Shown piece after piece: positions 50,701 through 63,919 of a stretch of 64,000 nucleotides of DNA (positions are counted from its first letter, which is position 1; every line of letters begins with the position of its first letter). Made by a program: the position numbers and the translations under genes. The stretch is taken from assembly GCA_036417435.1 (NCBI GenBank), contig CM070918.1, forward strand, positions 29,147,523 to 29,211,522, in the 5' to 3' direction. The stretch is from Inia geoffrensis (lineage: Eukaryota > Chordata > Mammalia > Artiodactyla > Iniidae). The notes beneath the pieces were generated by a model. That model did not search any database. It was not told the DNA's origin and saw only the letters and a list, made by a program, of their open reading frames with translations.

Positions 50701-52270
50701 GGGGCCCAAAGAAAATCCATGTCACAGCTCTGAAACCTAGTCACCAGGTGGCTTTCTCTGAAGGCTGGGGCTGGAAGGCAGGATTCTGGTGACAGATTTA
50801 GGCTGGAGACGCAGACATGAAGACCCCAGCTGCCGCCCAGAGAATCTTGCATCTCATAGACTTCTGGTTGAAACGGGATCCTATAGGGGTCTCATCTGGA
50901 GGTCCTGTGGTCTCGCTCCTGGGGGAACAGGCTTGTTTCTGCCCTCAGCCTGGACCCCAACTTCTTGTGACGGAGACAGGGACACATTTAGGCAATCAAG
51001 GAAAACAGCTGCAAACTTCACAGCCTCAAAGAGCACCACTGTCATTCAAATGGATGCTGGAGGTGATTTAGATGGACCTGGCAGACAAGGTCCCACCTGG
51101 GAAGCACAGAGAGCCCAGAGGGAAAGGAAAAGCAACAGACACACAGATGCCACATGAAGGCTGAGCTTCGAGCCCACACCCACAGATCAGTTGGTATTGC
51201 TAACACGCCCTCTCCCTTGGCATCTTCAGAATAAGTAAATAATCTGTCTACCTGAAATGAACTCCTCCAAAAAGAAAGAGAGAGTGAGCGAGCATTTGGA
51301 ACATTGCTGAGACTTCAAATGACCAACTTTGATCAAGATGAGTTATAAGTAAAATTGCAGGCTCCTCATCAGCTGCATTTTAACTCCATATTTGGAGCCA
51401 TTCAGTCATTATAAAATCATCTGAACTTCTCAGTTGAAGTACACATTGGGAAGTTTATTTTTGAGCCTCTCAGAATACCAAGGAGAGTCTGTCCAACACA
51501 GGATCTGGGCAGAGCACACAGCTCCCTTTTAAATGAGGAGGACCCGATGCCCAGTTGCCTCTCCATTTAATTCCCTCTCCCCTCTGTACAAGTTTCCCTG
51601 GAAGCATGTAGTAATTTCTGATGATGGAAGGAAGGACTTTTGGAGCCTCACCTGAGGAAGAAGGTTGCTGCTGGCTAGCAGAGCATTCCAGAGAACTCTC
51701 TGTTGGGCTGAACACCCAGCCAGACACTGGGTCTGAGGAAGGAGGGGGATTTGGGGGAATCCTTGATGTTCTTTAGAGGAAACCAACTGAGCCCACTCCA
51801 CCTCCATGGTCTGCAGCAGAATCCACAACTGTGAGGGGATTTCAGAGGTCATTCTGAATTTAGCTAGAGCAAAACCCCAGAGAGCCCATGCCCAGCCACA
51901 AGCCAGTGTCTGCTGGGGAAATACCAGCTCCCTCACTGACCAATGCACTGAACAGCTACTGCTTACACCTGGCCTCTCTGCTGGCACCATGGAAAATCTT
52001 GCTGGGCTTTGCCAGATGCTTGGCACCATCACCAGGGGCTTCAAGCCCACCCATTGCCACAGACCTAATGGCTTGATCCTGGATTAAGCAACCGATCGAC
52101 CAATACTGAATCATGTTATTAGGTGTTGTCCTTTAAGGAAAATAAAATATGGTCCCTACCCTCTAAGGAATTGCCCATATGTTGGGGGCGGGGTGGGGCA
52201 AGCAGCATGCAAGAAAACTTGTGTTGTAAGGTCAACTCCAGATAGCTAGTACAATCCAATTTCACTCTAA
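50701..52270. other. Intergenic, no gene
   Basis: Unassigned. Overlapping frames on both strands at 51529-52087 have no domain. Confidence 0.5.
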
Positions 52271-52281
52271 AATAAATGTGG

Positions 52282-53120
52282 TGGCCATCATCAAAAACCT
52301 ACAGACAGTAAATGCTGGAGAGGGTGTGGGGAAAAGGGAAGCCTCCTGCATTGTTGGTGGGAATGTCAATTGATACAGCCACTGTGGAGAACAGTATGGA
52401 GGTTCCTTTAAAGACTAAAAGTAGAACTACCATATGACCCAGCAATCCCACTACTGGGCATATACCCTGAGAAAACCATAATTCAAAAAGAGTCATGTAC
52501 CACAATATTCATTGCAGCTCTATTTACAATAGCCAGGACATGGAGGCAACCTAAGTGTCCATTGACAGATGAATGGATAAAGAAGATGAGGCACATATAC
52601 ACAATGGAATATTACTCAGCCATAAAAAGAAACAAAATTGAGTTATTTGTAGTGACGTGGATGGACCTAGAGTCTGTCATACAGAGTGAAGTAAGTCAGA
52701 AAGAGAAAAACAAATACCGTATGCTAACACATATATATAGAGAATCTTAAAAAAAAAAGATTCTAAAGAACCTGAGGGCAGGATAGGAATAAAGATGTAG
52801 ATGTAGAGAATGGACTTGAGGACACAGGGAGGCAGAAGGGTAAGGTGGGATGAAGTGAGAGAGTAGCATTGACATATATACACTACTAAATGTAAAATAG
52901 ATATAGCTAGTGGGAAGCAGCCGCATAGCACATGGAGATCAGCTCGGGGCTTTGTGTCCACCTAGAGGGGTGGGATAGGGAGGGTGGGAGGAAGACGCAA
53001 GAGGGAGGGGATATGGGGATATATGTATACATATAGCTGATTCACTTTGTTATACAGCAGAAACTGACACACCATTGTAAAGCAATTATACTCCAATAAA
53101 GATGTTTAAAAAAATAAGTA
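52282..53120 (+). mobile_element. Young 5'-truncated LINE-1
   Basis: It holds only the C-terminal part of ORF2 (last open piece 52562-52750) and the 3' UTR, ending in ccaataaagatg and an A-rich tail. An 11-bp duplication, aataaatgtgg, lies at 52271-52281 and 53121-53131. The sequence is close to the modern cetartiodactyl L1 3' end (ttatacagcagaaactgaca), so it is much younger than the other two copies. Confidence 0.92.
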
Positions 53121-53199
53121 AATAAATGTGGCTGTTCATGGGGATAGTGGGGATCTCAAGAAGTGTACAAGGTCAAGCCTGCAATCCAGAATCCCACAG

Positions 53200-53540
53200 T
53201 CCAAAGTACCGTAATTCTTTATTCATTTGTTCAGGAAATACTGTTCATGCTGACTCTATTCCAGGCACTGTGCTAGGCACTGGGGATGTAACTGTAAATA
53301 AGGCCAATAACAAGGTAGATACTTTCATGGAGTTCACATTCTGGTGGACCAGACAAATGCATTCGCCATGCAACCAGGAATCCCTCCCTCCTTCTCCCCA
53401 CCCGTTCATGTGTTCACTCACTCATGCATTCAGGGAGCATTTATAGCACATCTACCAGCCCTGACACTGTGCCAAGCTCTGGATGCCTTGTGGGAGACCG
53501 CAGATGAGGACTGATGCCCACAGAGCTTAGAGTCCAACAG
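53200..53540. mobile_element. Ancient interspersed repeat, two adjoining pieces
   Basis: Both pieces carry the 'tccaggcactgtgctaggca' or 'acactgtgccaagctctgga' motif of a common old mammalian repeat. Class not assigned. Confidence 0.45.
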
Positions 53541-56500
53541 AATTGCGGCGAGGGTGTGACCTGAATGGGAGAGGTCAGGTGGTCAGCAGAGGGCCAGGCC
53601 CTTATGGGTGGGGTTCAGAGAGGACTTGGCCGATGACGCGGATCTCAAGGTCAGATTGGAGCCTGCTTCCTTCCCCTGCTCCCTCCCTCTGCGTCTCCTC
53701 CCTGACCTCTTCAGAGCTGAGCAAGATGAACAAAGACCTCCCTAGGCTCTGGGCTGTGGCCACACACCTGGAAGTTCTTTCTTTATAATCATAAAGTTCT
53801 CCTTCCTGACTGCAGCTACGCAGTGTCTCCTCACTGCTGTTTTTGCCCAGTGTGAAGACCTAGCCACAAATCCAAACACCAACCCATACATCTAACCTTG
53901 GCCTCTTCCTCACTGCCCCTGCTCACTGCTATCCCAGGGTCAAAGCTGGGACTTCCCATGGACGGGCTGAGTGCAGAGTGAAATAGGAAGAGGTGAGAGC
54001 AAGTGCAGGTGCCTGGGAAGGTTTCCCTGACAGCACAGGGTCTGGAAGCACTGCCACATCAGCATTCCTATCAGTGATGGGAGTGCATGCAGGACTGAGA
54101 GGTCCCCTGAAGGGCAGTTTCACTGGTTGGGTCCATATCCTGCAATTGTGCCAGGCACAGTTTGCTTTCACTCCTGACACAATCACAGGAGCCCTGCTCT
54201 GTGCCTGACACCACAGAAGGCACTGGGCCAAGTGAGATGAACAGGATGCAAGGGGCTCACCCTCTAAATGGACACAGATATGTAAATAGCGCCCACAACC
54301 AATGGAGAAGCATGCAAACAGTATTCATCCACAGTGATTGATGCAAATATATGAGCAACAGGGATGGAGATGAAAGACACTTACAGGGTAAAATTCCCCT
54401 GTTCTCATGATTAGCTGGAGGTGGGTGGGGAGATGAATATGCAGGGGAAACAAAGGACACAGGATCCTAATTCACGTGTTCTGTGTCCCTTCCCCTCTCT
54501 GGTTTCAGTTTTCCTATCTGCTTGATGTTCCTTTAAGTCTTGCTTCTGTGATAGTGTGGTGCCCCCGGTGTCCATTGCTTTTCATTGTTGCTAGCATTTA
54601 TTCAGCACCTACTGTGTGTCAGGCAGTGCTGAGTATTTTTTATGCCTTTTAGCAACCACCCTGCTCTGAAGGCATTATTGTCCCCATTTGAAATATGAGC
54701 AAACTGAGGCTCAGATAGAGTGTAGATGTATTTTCAAGGAGGAGCCCTATGCAAAGAGGCCAAGAGACCTTTGTCATCAGCCCGGAAAGCTTTTCTTTCC
54801 CACTGAATTGGCTCAAAGGGAGTGTACCTGCACTTTCCCTCCCAGCTTGACCTTCCAGTTCAAGGGCACCGCTGACCTCCCCAGACTCCGTAAGAAGTTT
54901 CACTGTTTTGTTTGAAAGCTAGTAGGGATGACACGGACTTGGCCAAACGCAGCTAGGAGTTGGGTGGGGGGGTGGGGGGAGGGGAAGACAGGCTCACGGA
55001 CAGGTTGATCAGAAATGTTGAATCACCTGGAGGAAACCCCAGACATCTAGCCCACCCCTTGCATTTGGGGGTTGAGGAAAATGTGGTTCAGGCTGGCAAG
55101 GAAGTAGTCTCAGGTCGCGCAGCACGCCAGAGGTCGAGCACAGAGCGAGAGGTCTTCACCCTCGGGGGCCGAGGGGCCCCAGGACCCCGCCCTGAATGCG
55201 AGGAAACGTCCAGCCCGTCGCTCCGCCCAGCACTCTCTCCACCTCCACTACTCCGTTAGGGTAACAGCTAAGAAAGGAGGTGAGGCTCCAGTTCCACCTG
55301 GGTAACTATGTTTTCATTAGGAGCCCATCCGCCCGGGGCCAGGAGCTGCTTGGAGGGCACACTCCCAGCTCTGCTAACTGTGGAAGCCGTGTCGAGCGAG
55401 CGAGCTCTGGGGCTCAGCAGACAACAGAGCCCACAGTGACCCCGGCACCTGGCGGGGGATCCCGCGCTGGCCCGGAGGCACCCTGAAGCTCAGGGGGCTT
55501 CCTGGAAAACCGAAGCCTAGGAGTCTGGTCTGTGCTCGTTGGGTCCTAGAAATCACCACCCTACCTCCACTCCAGCTTCATGCCCCCCGCCCCGTCCCCG
55601 CTCCACAGTTGCCCTGCACCAGACCCCTAACTCAATCTCTGCCCTCAGGGAACTGGGTGAGGGAGGAGGCAGTGTGGTAGGAGAGACCACGCTCCATAGA
55701 AGGCTGGGAAGCGTTAACCACTCTGCCTGTCTGGGGTGGGGAAGGCTTCCCGGAGGAGGAGGTTACCATTGAGGCAAGAAAGAAGGAAGTGACCAAGGTG
55801 ACCTGGGCAGCGGAGGAGTCTTTCAGACAGAGGGTGAGGTTGAATGAGGGGGTGGTCCTGGAACCCCTACAGGCTTGATTCTGATCAGGTTTATTTGAGA
55901 TAAAAGCAAGAAGCAGGGCCCAGATCTAGAAGCCTAGAGGATTCTAAGCACTAAGGGAAGCCATTGTGAGGTGTAGGTTAGAATCACCCCCCCCCCTCTT
56001 CTTAGCCTCTGGTTGGGGGCAGGGAGGTAGTCCCTACTGAGCTAATGACCCCTTGTTTCTCTATCCCTCTGAATCCCCAACACACCACCCTTGAAGCTGG
56101 AGCACAATTTTCAGATGAAGGTCATTCACCTGTCTCTGGCAGAGGTAATAATCACCTTTGCCCCCGAGGTGAGGGAGGTGAGGCCCCAACTAGGCCTCGT
56201 AGAGAGAGAGCTGTGGACAGTCCCATCCAGGCTAATGGGAAGCTCAGGCCTGAGGAGGAGGGCAGTTTGAGGGGTGCAGAAGCGCACATTTCCCCAGAGC
56301 CCCCTAGGGCAGGAGTAGCAGCTTAGCACTTCCCAGCGCTTGCTGGTGTGGGTCACCACTAACCCCTGGAGCCCAGCGCAGAGGGGAGACAGGCCCAGCC
56401 GCCAATGTCTCCCACCCTGCTAGCTCCAAATAAGGCCTGGTGGGAGGGTGAGGAGGTGATTGTGAGACACGGGAAGGTAGGGTCTGTGCTGTATGGACAG

Positions 56501-57964
56501 GACCACTTCTCAGAGGACAAGCTTTTTAGCTGATCTGCTTAGATCCCCAGAAAGATAGGATTTTGAAAAGTAGGGAAGAAGAAAAAGGGTACTTCAACTG
56601 GAAGCAAAGAAGCAACAGGGGCAGAGGTATGAAGACAGTAGTGGGACACGGGTTCAACAAATGGTCGAGAGAAGAGATCAGCGAGTGGAAGAAGCGGCTG
56701 GAACCAGACTGAGAAGGATCTCCAACGCCAAGGTCAGAATTTGGAGAGGAAGAGCTCCCCCAGGAAGGGGCCAGCTGGAGCCACAGCAGAATCAAGGGAT
56801 AACTTCTCACTCTTGTCCCACTTGGGGCCCCCTTTGCTCCCTCTCTGTGTTTACCTTTCAGGCCCCAGAGCAGGGGCTCAAAGTGAGCCTGAGCTCCTGG
56901 AGGCTTCCCCTTGGCCTCCAGCCCAGCCTCAGGCCTATAGCCTTCAGAAGCCAGGTCAGCTCGGCTGCAGCGAGGACTCACTAAACCCAGGCAAAAGAAC
57001 TGGGAGGAAGAGAGGACCAGAGAACCGCTGGAACCTCAGGGCAAGAGGGCTCTTGGAGATGTTCAGATTCCTCTCTGTCTTTGTACAGTTGGGCAAACTG
57101 AGGCCAAGCTAGGGGACTTGCCGAAGTCTCCCAGCAGAGCACAGACTCGTGGTCCCACAGCTTGGACATCCACCCTGGTGGTCTGCTCCTCAGGAAGAGG
57201 GGCGACCACCCACTCACAGCCAAGTAAGCTTCAAGCGCGTTTGGGGCTCAGCTCCCTTGGGCGGTGGTTACCGCAGCCCCGCGGCCGTAAGCCCTGGCCT
57301 GGGCGGTATCTGTGTGCCTCGGGCGGGCTCTGCTCCGGCTGAGCGACTGGGTCGAGCTGCTTCCGCTGCCCAAGGCACCAGCTCTCCCCGATTTCTACCA
57401 CCCAACCAGAAGAATGCAAAGAAAGGATTTTTTTAAGTGTCTCCTTTTTTTTAAAGAATAGTTTTTTTAAAAAAAAATTCCTCTAGGACTCCTCGTTCTC
57501 ACTTCCCTGGGGAGTGACTAGGGTGGAGAACTGTGGGGCAGGAACAGAAAAGCACCGGGTCCCCTCCTCACTCCCGAAGTTCCTACCTATCCCGTGAAGG
57601 ATCCGGGGCCGCTGGGGCTGCGGCTGGCGCCTGCTAGAGATGCGGACCCCTGGACCGCGAGCAAAGGAGTAACCCGGTCTGAGTTTCAGCGCAGGCTGCG
57701 TGCCTGTTGACTCTCAAAATCGGAGGAGCCGCGGGAACAAATAGAGAAACATTGCTTATTATGCTATTAGTAATCCCTCACACCCCCCTTCTCTCCAGCC
57801 TCCAGGAGCTAATTAAATTCCTCTCTGAATCTCGGGCTAGGAAAAAGCCTCCAAAAGGAACAGTGCCAGAGGGGCCCATGCAGGCCGCGGCTCCCGTCCC
57901 TGGGCTGCCCACCTCTTTTCCTACGCCCGACCTCCCCTCGGCCGAAGCGACTTGGTCAGACTTC
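53541..57964. other. Intergenic DNA 3' of CBLN1, GC rising toward the gene
   Basis: One MIR. Small CpG-rich clusters occur at about 55110-55260 and 57220-57680, and a G-quadruplex motif at 54962-54984. No coding gene is supported. Confidence 0.5.
54590..54720 (-). mobile_element. MIR fragment, minus strand
   Basis: Contains gcatttattcagcacctact, gtcaggcagtgctgagtatt and gcaaactgaggctcagatag. Confidence 0.75.
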
Positions 57965-57983
57965 CAGACTTAAAACGAAGTAG

Positions 57984-57989
57984 TTTATT
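57984..57989 (-). terminator. CBLN1: Distal CBLN1 poly(A) signal AATAAA
   Basis: The plus strand reads TTTATT in a context that gives ttgaaataaacta on the minus strand. This is the last canonical AATAAA before the GC-rich downstream DNA. It would give a 3' UTR of roughly 1.5 kb with cleavage near 57965. Confidence 0.45.
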
Positions 57990-58573
57990 TCAATTTTGCT
58001 TTCACATTATGTTCCGATACAATCAAAACTCCTGGACGAACCTCTTGAATAAAAGTCCTGCGATGAGCGCGATCACAGGTCCCGGGGGCGGGGTAATATG
58101 GCAGAGGGAGGACTCGGTATTCAGAGGCGGTGAAATAGAACATACGCTGCTTCGAGATCTGTGAGCGGATAGTCCAGAGGCAGAGGCGTGGGAAGCGTGA
58201 CGCTTAGGGCAGAAAGGTTCCGGCTCTTCAAATTGGGATTACACCTGATGCATTTGGACTGCGAAAAGCCCAAACTTCGCTTCCAGGCCGGCAGCCGGGC
58301 CTGGCCTAGCAAGATTTCAGCCAAATTTCTTACGTTTGCGCCAAAGCAGGGAGCACGGGGCGAATGCAGGGTTGGCCCTAGGCCTGCGCAGGAAGGAGCG
58401 CAGGCCGATTTGGCGAGGAAGCCCTCCTGCCCTGGCCTTTCTTGGGTTGCATCCCACCAAGTCCCCTACCCCTCTGAATCTCGCCCTTCCGCACCCCTGC
58501 CTCCAGACCTCGCAACTGGGGAAGGTGCGGACTTTTGGAAGCCGTTTCAGAAAAATAAAAGTCCCACTTCAAC

Positions 58574-58579
58574 TTTATT
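58574..58579 (-). terminator. CBLN1: Proximal CBLN1 poly(A) signal AATAAA
   Basis: The minus strand reads ccaataaagttg, a canonical hexamer about 0.9 kb after the stop. It could produce a shorter mRNA that keeps the TA tract and both hairpins. Confidence 0.4.
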
Positions 58580-58802
58580 GGATTAAAGCAAAATTAAATC
58601 TTGGCTATTCACAGGTATGTTACAGAGGACGAGGGAAGCGTCCGGAAGAAACTCCTGGCGTTTAGTGGAGCCACAGAACACGAGGGCATTAACAAGCATC
58701 AGAACATCAGGCAGCCTTAGATTTCACGATCACTCCGAATAGGACATAGAAATACGGAAATACAGCCAGTTTCCACTGGGAAGAGTTCTTCGTGTACAAA
58801 TG

Positions 58803-58807
58803 ATATA

Positions 58808-58850
<43 letters not shown>
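58803..58850. repeat. (TA)n microsatellite in the CBLN1 3' UTR
   Basis: An almost pure TA tract of about 48 bp, broken by a ttt near its left end and followed by a T-run. In the transcript it would be an AU-repeat able to fold on itself. It is likely to vary in length between individuals. Confidence 0.9.
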
Positions 58851-59234
58851 CTTTTTTTAAACCAGTCACCACTAAGGTGAGTCCTTTCTCTGCTAACAAG
58901 CAGCCGAGGATACAAAGTATCTTCAGCTAATTAATTCGAGCGGTGTTTTCCGAGCAATACTTGCCAAATTAAAACTACCTCCCCATCAAAAAAACAAAAA
59001 CCAAACAAACAAAAAAACCTTCCCCCCTCTCCAAAATAAAAAAGGGGGGAGGGACATATTAGATTTCAGCGGTTGTAAAGATTCAGATGGCGACTCAGAG
59101 GAGGAAGATATTTCACATTATACAGTGAAATGCAAAGTTTCTTTTATATAAATTGTAGGGAACATGAGCATGAGGGTAAGAAACAATGACAAGGAGTCTC
59201 TCTTGATTACTGCCACTGGAATGGGGGAGGCGAG

Positions 59235-59240
59235 TTTATT
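59235..59240 (-). terminator. AATAAA hexamer close to the CBLN1 stop
   Basis: The minus strand reads aaaaataaactcg about 225 bp after the stop codon. It is canonical in sequence, but I saw no clear GU-rich element just downstream, so use is doubtful. Confidence 0.2.
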
Positions 59241-59463
59241 TTTGGAAATGGGAGTGCGCAGAGCTAAGCGGAATTTACTTCTCCTAGAGGAAACGGACAA
59301 AGTTGTCCGACCGCCGGGTGCGCACCTTTTACCCGGATACGGCTGGGGAACATGTAGGAAGTTTCAAGTCGTGCCGCTTTCTCGTCCTCTAAAGTTCTGC
59401 CTCTTTATCATTTTCCCCTCCTGCCTTCGCCCTCTCCCTGCCTCCATTCCCGCGATGAGCCAG

Positions 59464-61790
<2,327 letters not shown>

Positions 61791-61799
61791 CGCCGCCGC

Positions 61800-62000
61800 C
61801 GCCGCTCTGAATTATTGATGCAGCCGGCGATGCAGCCAGAGCGGGCGGAGAGCGCGCGCCTGGCACAAAGGCGCGGACCGCGGCCTGGCCCCGCCCCTGC
61901 CACCTCCCTCTCCAGCCCCGCCCCCGCACCGACAGAGACTCCACCCCCTGGCCAATCCTGGCGCGCCGCGCTCCCCGCCGAGCCAATGGCGGCGCTGTCC
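61800..62000 (-). promoter_or_regulatory. CBLN1: CBLN1 core and proximal promoter (inferred)
   Basis: Upstream of the leader lies an AT-rich stretch (61810-61819, minus strand atcaataatt) that may act as a weak TATA-like element. Beyond it are GC boxes (ccccgcccc near 61890 and ccccgccccc near 61917) and two CCAAT motifs on the plus strand at 61952-61956 and 61983-61987. The second CCAAT runs into atggcggc, a YY1-like core. The arrangement matches a CpG-island promoter. Confidence 0.55.
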
Positions 62001-62039
62001 GCGCGCGGCCACCTGACCCTGGGCGCTGTTGTTATTAGG

Positions 62040-62246
62040 CGCGGCGAGGCCGGCGGCGCGCGGCAGCAGGGTTAGGCTCTGGCCGGGAGTCGACTGAGAG
62101 AGAGAGAGAGGCCCGGGAGCGCGCGCGCGCCCGCGCCCGGACCGTCTGCCGCGGCAGCTCGCTCTCTCGTTTCCCGCCTCCCGCCTCCCGCTACGGTCTT
62201 GTTCAGCCCCTCAGCCCTTCTGCGCACCTCCCTCGCCGGCCCTCAG
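62040..62246 (+). ncRNA. Possible first exon of a divergent plus-strand transcript
   Basis: Downstream of the plus-oriented CCAAT boxes (61952, 61983), the sequence ends in ccctcag|gtagga with GT at 62247-62248, a good splice-donor match inside the CpG island. No protein-coding potential is evident here. Divergent lncRNAs from CpG islands are common; this one is an inference from a single donor site. Confidence 0.2.
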
Positions 62247-62631
62247 GTAGGAGGCGGCGCGCGCCCAGGGTCCGGAGTTGAGTCGCAGGGGGCCGAGAGA
62301 CGCCTGCGTGTGGGCGCGTGGGGCGGGAGGGGAGCGCCCTCCAGCGGGCAAAGGCGCGAGGGGCAGCGGGCGCGCGGGTGAGCCGTGGCGTGCGGGCTGA
62401 CCGGGCTGTCTGGCTGCAGGGCGCGTGCGTGCGCGACGGGGCGGGGCGTGCGCCAAGGCCTTAGAGGGAGGAGGCGCACGTGCAGCCGCCGGGAGCTGGC
62501 GCGGCGGGTCTTGGAGGCCACTGTCAGCATCCCGGCCTCGCGGCTAAGAGCGTAGCGCTGTGCCGGCAGCTCTCTCTCGCTTCTCGATGTGCCTGCTCTG
62601 CGGGTCGCGGAGTCGGATCTAGCGTAGCGTT

Positions 62632-62800
62632 CACTCATTCATTCGTTCGTTCATTTATTCGAGATAGATCATTGAACACTTACGAAGTGCCAGGCACAGG
62701 GCCACGCGCCAAAGATGTAGTGATGAGCAAAAACAGACGAGGCCTGTCTTCGTGCCTCTTACAGCCTAGTGCAGGAGGCAGTGACAAGTCCAGTGGCGTC
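62632..62800. mobile_element. Ancient interspersed repeat with a CATT-type start
   Basis: The tract cattcattcgttcgttcatt leads into gaagtgccaggcacagggcc and agatgtagtgatgagcaaaa. This is the same old family as at 53.2 kb. It borders the CpG island and has gained CG sites in its repeat units. Confidence 0.45.
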
Positions 62801-63919
62801 GCAGGCAGGCTCATTTCCCTGATATCATTTTTATCCTTTGCACTTAAAAGTTATATTTTGCATCCGTATTTTTTATTTACTATGCACTTTTGCGGCATGT
62901 TTTATCCACGTGTACTTGCATATTATTACCTTGAGTATAGACACCAAATCTTGTGATTTATGGGCGATTTTTCAAGGGTGATTTTGAAATTTCAAGGCGA
63001 GTGAATTTTCGCCTCACGTATTAACTTAGAACTTTACACACAAGTAGTCACAAACGTGAAAGTGAAAATACAGCTTTGGTAAGTGGCAGAGAGAGAGGAG
63101 CAGCGGAGATGGTAAGAGGAAAGGCTCGTTCCAGCCTGGGTGCGAGAAGGCAAGAGACCTGAAGATGCACGCCGGCGGTTAACCCAGCGGAGGCTGGAGG
63201 GCGAGCGGACCTCTCCGTCAAGTCCAAAGCAAGAGCACGGGCTTCGGACGCCAAGCAGAGGCGGGTCGGGATGCTGCCCACCGGGGTACCTGGAGCTTTG
63301 GTTCCTAACGGGCGACCTTGAGCCTGCGTGCTCTGCTGAGCCAGAGCAGACGTGCGGCCGGCGGCGGCGGCCTGGTGCGAGCCCGGGGATCTGGAGAGAC
63401 GGGTCGCGGGCTGACAGCACCTCCTTTCGGCTTCCGGGCTCGCCGCTGGCGGGGTGTGCAGTCGCCTAGGGTACGCTCTTCCCTACGCGGGAGCCTGCCT
63501 TGGAATCGCCAACAGCCACACCTTTCAGCTTCGCAGCCTCCTTTGTGTCTTTGTGACTTAGCTGGCTGTTGAGAATCACCTGGAGGTACCCCATGGCCGA
63601 CCCTCGCTTCCGTTGGGACGCCTGCCTGCCGGGGTCACTGTGTTCGCCAGGAGAAAGGGAAGGAGCGGGGAAGAGGCAACAATTTTACTTTAAATTAAAT
63701 TGACACAAAACTGTTCTTTCAACTCAGATCTTTTTGAGACATCCCCAGGAAACGTTGCCAGCTGTGATTACACTTAATGTGAGAGCATGAACTAATTGAA
63801 GAGGGGAGAGCTGAGTCATGAGACTGCACCCAGTATAGCCTCAGAGGCTGGCAGCTCCAGCGGTGGAGGGTACCTGGCGAAATACCCGTGTAGAATCAAC
63901 GGCATGCGCTCAGTGCCCT
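62801..63919. other. Upstream flank of CBLN1, no gene
   Basis: Unique DNA with a second CpG-richer patch at about 63130-63480. Open frames there overlap on both strands and lack domains. Confidence 0.5.

Larger units (their letters stand above)
57965..59463 (-). other. CBLN1: CBLN1 3' UTR (inferred extent)
   Basis: About 1.5 kb follows the stop codon without any mobile element that I recognise. It holds three candidate poly(A) signals on the minus strand (at 59240-59235, 58579-58574 and 57989-57984), a 48-bp TA tract, and two short hairpins. The extent to about 57965 assumes use of the most distal signal and is an inference. Confidence 0.55.

Noticed and set aside
51529..52050. A 173-codon minus-strand open frame
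   Set aside because: No domain or signal; plus-strand frames overlap it, and it sits in unassigned intergenic DNA.
52740..52766. Inverted repeat agaatctt / aagattct around an A run
   Set aside because: It belongs to the young LINE-1 3' region; similar text is found in other L1 copies.
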